Shown here piece by piece: positions 16,467-26,375 of a stretch of 28,410 nt of DNA; position 1 is the first letter of the stretch, and every line of letters begins with the position of its first letter. The notes beneath the pieces are model-generated. The model was not told where the DNA came from. It saw only the letters and a list, made by a program, of their open reading frames with translations, and made no database searches. The translations under genes were made by a program, and so were the position numbers. Source of the stretch: Tritrichomonas foetus (Eukaryota > Parabasalia > Tritrichomonadida > Tritrichomonadidae); the NCBI GenBank assembly GCA_001839685.1, contig MLAK01001188.1, positions 1 to 28,410 on the forward strand. The letters are read 5' to 3'.

Positions 16467-17444
16467 TTAAACGTCGAGTTCTTTGTACAACTTCATCAAA
16501 TCAGTGCTAATTGGCTTGAGTTTTCCGACAACATTTTCAAGAGGGACGAGTTCTACGCTTCCGTTCACGATAGCGACCATTTTTCCAGTTTCGCCATCGA
16601 GGAGGGCCTGACATGCAGCGGCACCCATAAGTGTTCCGTACATTCTATCACGGTAGGTTGGGGCTCCACCGCGCTGGGTGTAGCCTAAAACGGTTGTACG
16701 AACATCGAATCCGGTGATTTCTTCATTTTCTTGAAGATACTTAACGAGTTCGTTTGTTCCTGGTTTCCAGCCTTCAGCGACGATACAAATGGCGTGCGGC
16801 TTTCCTTTGGTGTAAGCATTAGTTAATGCTTGAGCAATCTTCTCCATTGGTGGAGCTTTCTCTTCTGGAATGAGGCACACCTCGGCACCTGTTGCTGCTG
16901 CCGCCATTTGGGCGAGTGCTCCGCAATCTCTTCCCATGACCTCGACGACGAATGCACGCTGAATTGAGGAGGCGCAGTCTCTGATGCGATCGATGGCTTC
17001 AATGATGATGTTAAGGGCAGTATCGACGCCGAGGCAGACTTCTGTGCCGTTAACGTCATCGTCGATAGATCCTGGAAGTCCGATGACTGGAAAACCGTCT
17101 TTATGGAGGTTATAGGCACCAGTGAGTGAGCCATTACCGCCGACAACGATAAGTCCTTCGATATCTTGACGATTCATATTTCTGATGGCCTCACGACGAA
17201 CTTTGGGTTCCTGCCATTCGGGGAGACGGGCAGTACCGAGCCAGGTACCACCAAGCTGCATCGTGCCGGCAACAGAACGCGAATTAAGTGGAAAAATCTG
17301 ACCTTCGATTAAACCGCGGTATCCACGCCTCACACCGTAGACGCCGACATTACGTGCGATACCTGTACGTGTAACAGCTCTGATAACAGCGTTAAGACCG
17401 GCGTTATCGCCACCGCTTGTCAGTATACCGATATTTTTCAACAT
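16467..17444 (-). CDS. Phosphofructokinase, short bacterial type, with atypical active-site residues
   Basis: The 325-residue protein matches the whole length of bacterial-type 6-phosphofructokinase (about 320 residues) and catalyses phosphorylation of fructose 6-phosphate in glycolysis. Visible motifs are TSGGDNAGLNAVIRAV (9-24), GGTWLGTAR (65-73), VVGGNGS (100-106), PGSIDDDVNGTE (124-135), a QRAFVVEVMGRD block (162-173), VAEGW (about 222-226) and a LGYTQRGGAP block (about 253-262). The catalytic Asp of TID (Asp128) and the substrate arginines are kept. By E. coli numbering it has Gly at both 104 and 124, the ATP-type pair, but Asn replaces Asp103 and Tyr replaces His249. Trichomonads are known for pyrophosphate-dependent PFK activity, so the phosphoryl donor here is uncertain. 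Codon usage is clearly more GC-rich than in neighbouring genes, typical of a strongly expressed glycolytic gene. The stop overlaps TAAA. Confidence 0.92.
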   Translation of the reverse strand: MLKNIGILTSGGDNAGLNAVIRAVTRTGIARNVGVYGVRRGYRGLIEGQIFPLNSRSVAGTMQLGGTWLGTARLPEWQEPKVRREAIRNMNRQDIEGLIVVGGNGSLTGAYNLHKDGFPVIGLPGSIDDDVNGTEVCLGVDTALNIIIEAIDRIRDCASSIQRAFVVEVMGRDCGALAQMAAAATGAEVCLIPEEKAPPMEKIAQALTNAYTKGKPHAICIVAEGWKPGTNELVKYLQENEEITGFDVRTTVLGYTQRGGAPTYRDRMYGTLMGAAACQALLDGETGKMVAIVNGSVELVPLENVVGKLKPISTDLMKLYKELDV

Positions 17445-18386
17445 TTTAAAAAATAATTAGAAATATAAATTATTGAAATATATCCAATTGTATGAAAAAG
17501 TGGAACAAATCCATTAATATTAAAAGAAAAAAAATCAAGCAATCAATTGGAATAGATTTTCCCAATTGAAAATAATAGAAATTGACATCACCTGTTTACT
17601 TAAAGATTGAAATGGCGTAGATAAAAATCCAATTCCTTTTGTCAAGAGGGTCAAGAAAATCTGGTCGTAGAGAAAACATTTAACTTTTTCCGAAGTTAAG
17701 AGATTTAATCAGTTAAAATATTTTGGTGATGAAGAAATGGTTGTTGAGATATCGATATATTGGATTTTTACAATATCTTCATTTTGACCTTGATCGCAGG
17801 GTGATTTGACCTAAATCATGGTTGATATAAAATATAAAAAATTTGATAAGATTATGTGTAAATTCAATTTTGAATGAACTACCCAAAGAATTTTCAACGT
17901 TAAATTCAAATTTGATTTTTCGAGCTCATTAGATTTTGGGATATTCTCAACTTTGTACCCATTATATATAATCATTAAAAACTATATTAACTAGATACCA
18001 CTCAGAATATATCTAAGTCTCTATTTTTCGGAAATAGGATTAATTATTATCATAAATTATTACATTTTATTATATAAGCAATCCAAATCAATACTACAAT
18101 TATTTTATCATGATACTATTAAGAATCTCATTTCATAATTTTAAAAACTCAAATCAGTGAAAAGCATAAAATGTGAATTTGGGTAATTATTTAATTTATA
18201 TCTATTTAATTAGCATGATAGATATTAACAAATGAACAAAAGTGAATATTACCATAAATAAAGTTAAAATCTAAGTAGATTCGAGGAAATCACAATTTTT
18301 CTGAAGAAGTGTATGTTAACTGAAATACTTTGAAAATTGAATTCAACATAAAATTTAATTGAATGATTATCGTTCACATGTAAAAT
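17445..18386. promoter_or_regulatory. Divergent promoter region between PFK and BEACH genes
   Basis: This 942-base AT-rich spacer contains TCA elements near each start: the complement of 17474-17476 for PFK, and 18374-18376 for the BEACH gene. No tRNA, small gene or strong palindrome is seen apart from simple AT dyads such as ATTATATATAAT near 17961-17972. Confidence 0.4.
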
Positions 18387-21300
18387 ATGAAAAATAAGCT
18401 TTTATCACCAAACGATAATTGTTTGGAAATCCTATCACTTGGTAGCCGAGTCAAAATCAGTGCGAATTCTATTCTACTTCCAGAAATAAACGAATCTCTT
18501 ATGAAAATTACATTTCCAAAATATTCGAGTTTCAAATTAAGAAAAATCAGAAACGATCTCGCCGACACGAATGTAAATTTCCAAGATATTCTTATTAAAT
18601 ATGAATTTATTTTTCCGTTGGATCCTGGACTAATTGCGAAAATAATTGATTTTTTGAAATATCGAAACGACTTGCCAGAAATTATTCCACCGTTTATTCT
18701 ATACTCGTACTTATCATGGATGATTATTTTCCATCAAACTAGTGATTCATCGTTTCTTTCAACTTTATTAAATGGGCTAAATTTTATTTCTTTAACAAAT
18801 GAAGGAAATGATATCACAACAATTCATAATCTTGCAATATCATCATTTTATCATGCTTTCACAGTTTTTTTAAAAGCTAGAAAAATTGATGATTTTACTC
18901 AATTTATTTCACCATTAAATGATTTCTTTATTTTCAATAATAATATGCCAGATCCTGCTTTTGATATTTTGTGGATAGTTGCTTTAGAAATTATCGACCA
19001 AAGTGTTTCTCCTCAAAAAAATATTGAGTCTGATTTTTTCGGTATTATTGATAATCTTTTACAACTCCATAAAGATTTTCCACCCCATATTGCATTACAT
19101 ATCCTTGAAAGATCATGTTTTGCTCTCAGGAGATTGGATTTCAGTGCTTTATCATTTCTTCAACATTGTGTCAGTATAATTGAAGATCAAACATTATTAA
19201 AATTTTTACCAATTATACCATTAGCTTTTTCCGAATGCTTAGAAAATTCTCCAATTATTACACAAGTAATTCCAAGTAATAACCAATATGCAAAAGTTGC
19301 CAAATATTCAACCATAAAAATTAGTTATCAAACTGTAACTCAAAGTACTTTTAACGAAGAACCTTTACCACAAAATGTAACATTCCCACCAATTGTTTCG
19401 TGGGCAAAATTAATTAATGAAAAAAATTTAATGATTATTAAATATATTAGTAAAATATTAGAAGATCGACCAATTTTATCAGAAAAATTTATTGAAGATT
19501 GTTATCCTTTTTTAACAATCGCATCAAAATCAAAACATTGTTATGATATATTTGCTGCTTTTTTTCTACTTTTTCATCTGATAGTTGAAAAGTATCCGAC
19601 AATCTTATTACCAAAGAATATTGTTTTCAATTCGGTAATTTTTGATCCATCTATAACAATTTTCTCTCATGATTTTAATGAATATGCAAATTTGAATACA
19701 ATTCGAACTACTGCTTTTAATTTTATAGTTCGAAATACAAAGCCCAAATTAATCAAAAAAATCTTTCTTGAATCTGTTAATACCCCTTTATTGTATGCTG
19801 AATTAGTTCATAGGTTAATTTCTTATGAAGATATTTATTCGAAAAGTGAATATATTAGTTATTTATCTTATTCATTACTTGACCCAATGCTTCATTATCA
19901 GAATTGTGTAAATTCTTATAAGTCTGAAGTGAATATCGCTCGAACAGCAATTTTATCTTTTATGCATAATACATTTTCGAGTCAACAAAATCTTTCTTTA
20001 TTTTTTTCGAACAAACATTTTATCCAATTTATACTTGCTTTATTATTTGAAAAACCTTTACGCTCTCAAATCATTGTTTATTTATATAGATTTTTAACGA
20101 ACGCAGATAACATTCAAAATCCAATTACAAAAGATATCATCAATACTCTTTCCATTATATTATCAACCGAAGTATATAATTTAAGTGAAATTGAAAATAT
20201 TGAGCTCATAACTTCTATCCTTGAAATTGTAAATGATGTTTTAATTGAGGTTCCAGTATTCCGACATGATTTTGAGCAAATTTCTTCGCATTTATGTCAT
20301 CAACTTACTCAGGTTCCCCACAATAATGCTTATCAGCCACTTTTAAATGCAGCTATGAAGTTTTTCAATCATACAACATATATTAGAAATTTGAAATTCG
20401 ATGAAATTCATTCAATCGAAATAGCAATAACAAATATTTGTGGAAATGAGCCAGATGATGAAATAGCAAATGATCTTATTCACCTTTTTTCAAGCAATAA
20501 TGTTATTAATCGGCCAAATTTAGTTTATTTATATCTCCAATCATTTCTTAATTCAAAGAAACTCGATAATTGTTTAATTAAATTAAATAATATGTGTTTA
20601 GAAAATTTAGAAAATTGTGTTTCTTTACATGAAGGTGAAATCGATCTTCTCCTTATTAATTATATGGATATTTGGAGAGTAACTGGTGATATTCCAATGC
20701 CAACATTGAAACATGCTCTTGGGTTAATTCAAATCATTTCTTCTCATATTTGCACTTTTGCTGTAGTTCAAAAGTATATTGCACTGTTATGTCCATTAGA
20801 AGGAAGACATTTCCCATATTATAACATGGAAATTATAAATACACTTCATTCTTTAATTATTAAATATGCATATTCACCAAAAAGTTTCCTTCCTTTAGTT
20901 GATGATGCAGAAGTAACAACAAGTTGCCCCTTGGCAAGTGAATCTGCATTTTGTTTCTGGATTAATCCAGTGAGTTCGAATTATCAAATACAAAAAACAA
21001 TCATGAAAATAACAGATGGTGATTTGGACTTTCAACTAAACATGTATGGAAATTTGCTGATTTATAATATTCTATCAGGAGAATTTAAATTAATTCATGA
21101 CATTGAAAGAAGATTACCACTTAATCGTTGGACTTTTGTAACATTTAAATTTTATAATAATAATACTTTATGTGTATATTTAAATGAAACAGAAGTTGAT
21201 AAATTAGAATTAACTTCTAATTTCATTTTCAATCGAAAGCAAGTGAATATTACCATTAATGTAAGTAATCCAAAAAATGGAAACAAAGTTTCACAGCGCA

Positions 21301-24300
21301 TTACTTCCCTTTTTGGACCTTTTGCCTTCTTTAATAGTATCAGTTTAAAAGATATTATCATATTACATCGTTTATCACCAACAAAGTTTAAGTGTAACAA
21401 TCCTACAACTGGTTTTATACCAGTAATATCAAGGGGACGGAAATTTTCCATAGAAAATCTCACAAATATTCAATGCCAAACTAATTTAAAGCGAGTTTCA
21501 ACACCACCATCCTTTGCAGAAGTTTTGTATAATTTTGTAAAGGTTGAAACATTAATTCCGCTTTTTGCTCAACCTGATATGAAATATAAAGATAATGTTT
21601 CAATCGATTGGTTTTTATCAATCGTTTTAACTTTGTTTGAAGAAATCCTTACAAGTAATTCTGATGCACAAGAATCATTTGCAATAGCCTCCGGATTTTT
21701 AATTATTTCTCATTTACTGAAAAATTCAAATGAAATACATTTTACTTTTAAGCTATTTTTATCATTTTATCATTTATTTGAAGCCTTAACTAACTATGAA
21801 CTAAAAATGCAGATTTTTCATTACATAATTATCAATTTTGAAATTTGGCTGAAAGCATCTGCAAATGATCACTTAAAAATTCTTCATAAATTATCAAAAA
21901 TTGCAAACAAGTACCGCCAAGCATTTATAGACACTACTAATATAAAATATTTCGTCACGATTTTACAAAGTTTATATTATTATGAGCCAATTGAGGACAA
22001 AGTCATATTCATTATGTATAGAGTTCGAGGAGAAGCATTAAATACGACAAAATGTCGAGGTTACTTATTTAATATCATGATGAAAATTGCTGATGAAAAA
22101 TTATCCCAAAATGACATTGATTCTATTGTTTATTCAGTAACAACTTGTAAAGACATGAAACAAGTTTTTGATTTACTTGATTTTATTATCAGGCTAATTC
22201 ATAAAAAAATTCTTTTATACAATCCTAGTATGAATAAATTGCTCAATATTATTAAACATAATATACCAAAACTCACAGTCAAAGTAATTCAAGTGTTTAC
22301 TCACTTTGAGAACATTCATGAAGTCATAGATGAACTAATGTTAAATTTCTATCAATATTTAAATTCAAAGCAACTTCTTATTAAATTAGTGAAACTAAAG
22401 AATACTGATGTTATTCGATTATGCTCATGGATTGCCACTAACAGAAATATAAGTTTTCGAACAACTTCAAAATTATTTACAATGATATTGAATTTTCAAA
22501 AACATCACAATTATGATAATCATCCATGCTATCAAAACAGTACCGATGAACAAGAATTATGGACCATTATTTTATTATTTGTTAAGAAAACAGTTAAAAT
22601 TCAAAAACTTATGGTGAAATATCTTGTTAGAAGCCGTTCTGACAATTTCATCAAGTTGTTTTCACAAATTGAGTATGTTTCAAGAATTATGTGGGATGAT
22701 GATGAAGATTTAATGAGACTTTTATTGAATGAAATGCTAGAAAATGTGAATGATGCTAATAAATCACAAATTCAGACTATAATAACTCATTTCTTGTTCT
22801 TTAGAAGTACAATTACAAATCCAGCCTTAACCCAGTTATTTGAAGAGTCACCTTTTCGAAGCAGCATTGTTTTAGAATATCCCAGTTCATATCTCGGTAT
22901 TGATTTCTCACATCCTTTATCAGTCTGCAACTTTATTGAAAGTACAACATCTCAAATTAGAAACTATCACTTTGGATTTCATTTATCGAGCCAGGGTGAA
23001 TGGATTGATTCTGAACTTGCTGTAAAAGCAATGATAAAATTAAATATATCATCAGAATTTAATAATTTATTATCAGTTTTATTCATCAGTTCAAATGTAA
23101 AACTACCCGAATCGAATGATGCAAAATCAAATGACGGCAAACAATTTGATTTATCAAGCTTTGCTGTTTTTAAATATTTCTCAGGCCAAAAAGACGATTA
23201 TGAAATTGCAAAAGCAACATATGACTTCTTTGAATCGCTTCATGATGCATTTTCATTTGAAAAAGTTCAATTTACTAGCTTATCTTCGAATCTGGAGTAT
23301 CATATTTCCAGTACTCTTAATCATTCATGGATTAATGAATACAAAGAAAGTTCTCAAAAGTGCGCACAATTATGGTCGCATTTTTGGAGATCAATGACAA
23401 TTTCTAGAGCACCTTGGCATTCTTCACTTTCTGTTGAATTCCTTCAAAAAACTCATTTTAAGCGAGACCAAGTATATTGTTACTCCTATTGCCCATTCAA
23501 AGTAAGAACGAATTATAAATTTGATGATCATCTACATGCATCATTTACTCGTGATTCAGGAAATCTTCAAAAAGCCCAGCAAAGAATGACAAGATATTTA
23601 CAACGAAAATCTTCATCAATTGATTTTAATTCTCAACCAATTAGTATTTTGAATATTGAAGAACTCGACAATGTAAATACTTTACGAAGCTCTCGCGACT
23701 TTTCAACAGATAGCTTATCTAGTTTTAAAATAAAAATCATACTAGAAACTCGATGTGATCATATTACTGTAAAATGTGCCTATAAGTCAACTTTTAAACT
23801 CTATCCCGATTATATTTCCATCACACACGATGATACAAATGTCATGAAAATTATTGATATTAGTTCTATTGTAAATGTGTTTTTAAGAACAGTTTTACAT
23901 CATCAAACTGCCATTGAAATATTTACTGATGTCAGACATTCTTATTTCATTGATTTTCGTGATAATAAACGTTTCAATAATGTAATTGGTACATTAAAGA
24001 AAGTAATTTCCCCTAAAATTATTCAAATGTCATCATTTAAACAATACTTTTCTGAACAATCATTTACCAATGATTGGTGTTCAGGAAAAATCTCCAATTT
24101 TGAATATTTAATGTATTTGAATATCTATTCTGGCCGATCATTTAATTGTCCATCCCAATATCCGTATGTTCCATGGATCATTAATGATTATAATTCAGAA
24201 GAAATTGACTTAAATGACATCAATATTTATCGTGATCTTACTAAGCCTATTGGTGCAATTAATGAAAATCGACTTAAAGATTTAATGATAAAACAAAAAG

Positions 24301-25994
24301 AGCTAACCAGATTAAACATTGAACCTTATTTGTTTAGTAGTGGAAATGTTTGTCCTTTATCTGTTTTCTTATGGCTTATTAGGCTTGAGCCATTTACATC
24401 CTTACATATTCATGTTCAAGGTGGTCGTTTTGATCATGCTGCGCGTATTTTTTATTCTGTACTTGATTCATTTCGTTTAGCAAGTTCACATTTGAATGAT
24501 TTTCGGGAACTTATTCCTGAATTTTATTATATGCCTGAATTCCTCACAAATCATGATCGTTTTGACCTTGGGAAATTAAATAATATACCAGTTGATGATG
24601 TTGAACTTCCAAAATGGGCTCATAATTCACCTTATGAATTTGTGTACACTTTACGAAAAGCAATGGAGAGTGAATATGTTTCAAATCACTTGAATTCATG
24701 GATTGATTTGATTTGGGGATCAAAACAAAAATCAGAAGATAATAGGTATAAAAATGAAATGTATTCTGATATTTGGTCCAATAATCCATGCTACGAAAAA
24801 AATGAAGATCGAAGATCATCGATTGAGGCAATTTTAAGTCAAGTCGGTCAAATACCTCCTCAATTATTTTCTACGGATCATCCACAAAGAAATTTAACGA
24901 ATAACGAAAAGAAACCTAAACTAGATTCATTTGTTTGTGTTGATTTAGATATTTCTGGTGAAACTTTAGCCGTTAACATTAAAGATCAAGATTCCAATAG
25001 TGTTAAATTCATTATATTAAGTTCATCTGGAATCTTCCGTGTTGTTATTATTCAAATCAATGATAATAATGATAATTATTTAAAGAATAATATAAAGACT
25101 TCTCAATCATTAGATTTACGAGTTGAAATGGGTAAGAGCAGTAATGACTCACAAACTAAAAAGGTGTTATCTACTACATATACTATCTCAGACTATCACA
25201 AAAAAGGAAATGAAAATAATAATAACTTTATCCATTTCTTTATATCAAATGATTCTAGCTCAGAACTATACTGTATCGGTAAAGATCGATCCGATCTCCT
25301 TAAATATAAGATTAGTCAAGATAGCAATTCAACAATTCATTCAAGTGTTATTTTTAATAATTTATCAGAGATTGTTGGAATTTGCAACGATGGAATCTGG
25401 ACAGCTGTTGCTGGAAAAGATGCCATCATTCAATTATTTAAAAATAATATTTACCAAAATGGCCCAGTTCATTCAATTATGTCATTTTGTGATTCAATTT
25501 CATGCTGCGACATTTCATCAGTTTTTGATACAATGGCATGTGGCACTAAAGACAAATCCCTGCTTATATGCTCACTAAGTCGCGGGAATGTAATGAATGA
25601 CATTAAACTCAGTGAAGGTTTTACTATCAAAAAAATATTGATTACTCCTGCTTGGGGATTCATATTAATTTATACAGAATCTGTAAAGAACAGTCGAATA
25701 GCACACTACATTTCTCTATATAACATTAATGGAAAGTTTATCAAAGGAATTGAAATTGATTTTGTTGTGTCTGATTGGGTGTCATGGAGAAGCGAAAGTG
25801 GTTTTGATTATGTTTTATTATCAGATGAAAAAGGAAGACTTTACATGTTTGAAGCTTTCTACTTGAACGTGAAGAGACCTTTCTTTAGATGCTCAACACC
25901 AATTGTGAAGGTTAAATATTTGGTTGATAAAATGATAGCAGTTGCTGTCTCATTCAATGGGAAAGTTTTCTTTATCCCTTATGTGTATATATAA
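18387..25994 (+). CDS. Giant PH-BEACH-WD40 protein
   Basis: The protein has 2535 residues. Residues 1 to about 850 are helical, ARM-like. A concanavalin-like/LamG-type segment (about 850-1000) starts at AFCFWINPVS and closes with GPFAFFNSISLKDII. A second helical stretch reaches about 1700. A PH-BEACH domain lies at about 1780-1880. The BEACH domain (about 1890-2115) carries WCSGKISNFEYLMYLN, SGRSFN, YPYVPWIINDY, a YRDLTKPIGAIN block, LEPFTSLHIHVQGGRFD, ELIPEFYYMPEFL, LPKWA and ESEYVSNHLNSWIDLIWG. C-terminal beta-propeller-like repeats lie at about 2180-2535. This is the classic architecture of the LYST/neurobeachin group, which organises vesicle, lysosome and membrane traffic; trichomonads carry many members. 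The usual 'YGTHYS' segment between the two BEACH halves is replaced (see findings). Inr-like TTCACA lies 13 bases upstream. No intron is visible in 7.6 kb. Confidence 0.93.
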   Translation: MKNKLLSPNDNCLEILSLGSRVKISANSILLPEINESLMKITFPKYSSFKLRKIRNDLADTNVNFQDILIKYEFIFPLDPGLIAKIIDFLKYRNDLPEIIPPFILYSYLSWMIIFHQTSDSSFLSTLLNGLNFISLTNEGNDITTIHNLAISSFYHAFTVFLKARKIDDFTQFISPLNDFFIFNNNMPDPAFDILWIVALEIIDQSVSPQKNIESDFFGIIDNLLQLHKDFPPHIALHILERSCFALRRLDFSALSFLQHCVSIIEDQTLLKFLPIIPLAFSECLENSPIITQVIPSNNQYAKVAKYSTIKISYQTVTQSTFNEEPLPQNVTFPPIVSWAKLINEKNLMIIKYISKILEDRPILSEKFIEDCYPFLTIASKSKHCYDIFAAFFLLFHLIVEKYPTILLPKNIVFNSVIFDPSITIFSHDFNEYANLNTIRTTAFNFIVRNTKPKLIKKIFLESVNTPLLYAELVHRLISYEDIYSKSEYISYLSYSLLDPMLHYQNCVNSYKSEVNIARTAILSFMHNTFSSQQNLSLFFSNKHFIQFILALLFEKPLRSQIIVYLYRFLTNADNIQNPITKDIINTLSIILSTEVYNLSEIENIELITSILEIVNDVLIEVPVFRHDFEQISSHLCHQLTQVPHNNAYQPLLNAAMKFFNHTTYIRNLKFDEIHSIEIAITNICGNEPDDEIANDLIHLFSSNNVINRPNLVYLYLQSFLNSKKLDNCLIKLNNMCLENLENCVSLHEGEIDLLLINYMDIWRVTGDIPMPTLKHALGLIQIISSHICTFAVVQKYIALLCPLEGRHFPYYNMEIINTLHSLIIKYAYSPKSFLPLVDDAEVTTSCPLASESAFCFWINPVSSNYQIQKTIMKITDGDLDFQLNMYGNLLIYNILSGEFKLIHDIERRLPLNRWTFVTFKFYNNNTLCVYLNETEVDKLELTSNFIFNRKQVNITINVSNPKNGNKVSQRITSLFGPFAFFNSISLKDIIILHRLSPTKFKCNNPTTGFIPVISRGRKFSIENLTNIQCQTNLKRVSTPPSFAEVLYNFVKVETLIPLFAQPDMKYKDNVSIDWFLSIVLTLFEEILTSNSDAQESFAIASGFLIISHLLKNSNEIHFTFKLFLSFYHLFEALTNYELKMQIFHYIIINFEIWLKASANDHLKILHKLSKIANKYRQAFIDTTNIKYFVTILQSLYYYEPIEDKVIFIMYRVRGEALNTTKCRGYLFNIMMKIADEKLSQNDIDSIVYSVTTCKDMKQVFDLLDFIIRLIHKKILLYNPSMNKLLNIIKHNIPKLTVKVIQVFTHFENIHEVIDELMLNFYQYLNSKQLLIKLVKLKNTDVIRLCSWIATNRNISFRTTSKLFTMILNFQKHHNYDNHPCYQNSTDEQELWTIILLFVKKTVKIQKLMVKYLVRSRSDNFIKLFSQIEYVSRIMWDDDEDLMRLLLNEMLENVNDANKSQIQTIITHFLFFRSTITNPALTQLFEESPFRSSIVLEYPSSYLGIDFSHPLSVCNFIESTTSQIRNYHFGFHLSSQGEWIDSELAVKAMIKLNISSEFNNLLSVLFISSNVKLPESNDAKSNDGKQFDLSSFAVFKYFSGQKDDYEIAKATYDFFESLHDAFSFEKVQFTSLSSNLEYHISSTLNHSWINEYKESSQKCAQLWSHFWRSMTISRAPWHSSLSVEFLQKTHFKRDQVYCYSYCPFKVRTNYKFDDHLHASFTRDSGNLQKAQQRMTRYLQRKSSSIDFNSQPISILNIEELDNVNTLRSSRDFSTDSLSSFKIKIILETRCDHITVKCAYKSTFKLYPDYISITHDDTNVMKIIDISSIVNVFLRTVLHHQTAIEIFTDVRHSYFIDFRDNKRFNNVIGTLKKVISPKIIQMSSFKQYFSEQSFTNDWCSGKISNFEYLMYLNIYSGRSFNCPSQYPYVPWIINDYNSEEIDLNDINIYRDLTKPIGAINENRLKDLMIKQKELTRLNIEPYLFSSGNVCPLSVFLWLIRLEPFTSLHIHVQGGRFDHAARIFYSVLDSFRLASSHLNDFRELIPEFYYMPEFLTNHDRFDLGKLNNIPVDDVELPKWAHNSPYEFVYTLRKAMESEYVSNHLNSWIDLIWGSKQKSEDNRYKNEMYSDIWSNNPCYEKNEDRRSSIEAILSQVGQIPPQLFSTDHPQRNLTNNEKKPKLDSFVCVDLDISGETLAVNIKDQDSNSVKFIILSSSGIFRVVIIQINDNNDNYLKNNIKTSQSLDLRVEMGKSSNDSQTKKVLSTTYTISDYHKKGNENNNNFIHFFISNDSSSELYCIGKDRSDLLKYKISQDSNSTIHSSVIFNNLSEIVGICNDGIWTAVAGKDAIIQLFKNNIYQNGPVHSIMSFCDSISCCDISSVFDTMACGTKDKSLLICSLSRGNVMNDIKLSEGFTIKKILITPAWGFILIYTESVKNSRIAHYISLYNINGKFIKGIEIDFVVSDWVSWRSESGFDYVLLSDEKGRLYMFEAFYLNVKRPFFRCSTPIVKVKYLVDKMIAVAVSFNGKVFFIPYVYI

Positions 25995-26375
25995 TAAATA
26001 TTAGCGTTTATTTATTTTTTGATTTATTTCTATAATATTTTTTTTTTCCTGGAAATCATAAATCATTGACTCTATCTATACTTATATGATTTATAGTTAC
26101 CATATCTATACTTACTTTTTCCATGTTGATTTGGTCGATGATTCTGAAGGATAACCCAGATGATTATAGACAAAACAAAATATAATTATCGAATCTCAAA
26201 CTTATGTGATTAGTTTTGTTATGTTAAATAATAATGAATCTTAAATAGAGCTCAGACAAAATTAATCTTTTTACTTAAAATCTAAAGAAAGAATGAAAAA
26301 AGTAAAAAGAAAAAAAACATTTATTAGTTTTTGAGATGTGATTATTGGCTGCTTATTTTTGATCCAATCTGTATT
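25995..26375. other. Convergent spacer between BEACH gene and LRR pseudogene
   Basis: The stop region TATATAATAAAT supplies TAAA-type polyadenylation sequences for the BEACH gene. An 11-bp direct repeat ATCTATACTTA occurs at 26074-26084 and 26104-26114. Nothing else is recognised. The far end may contain leftover 3' sequence of the pseudogene. Confidence 0.45.
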
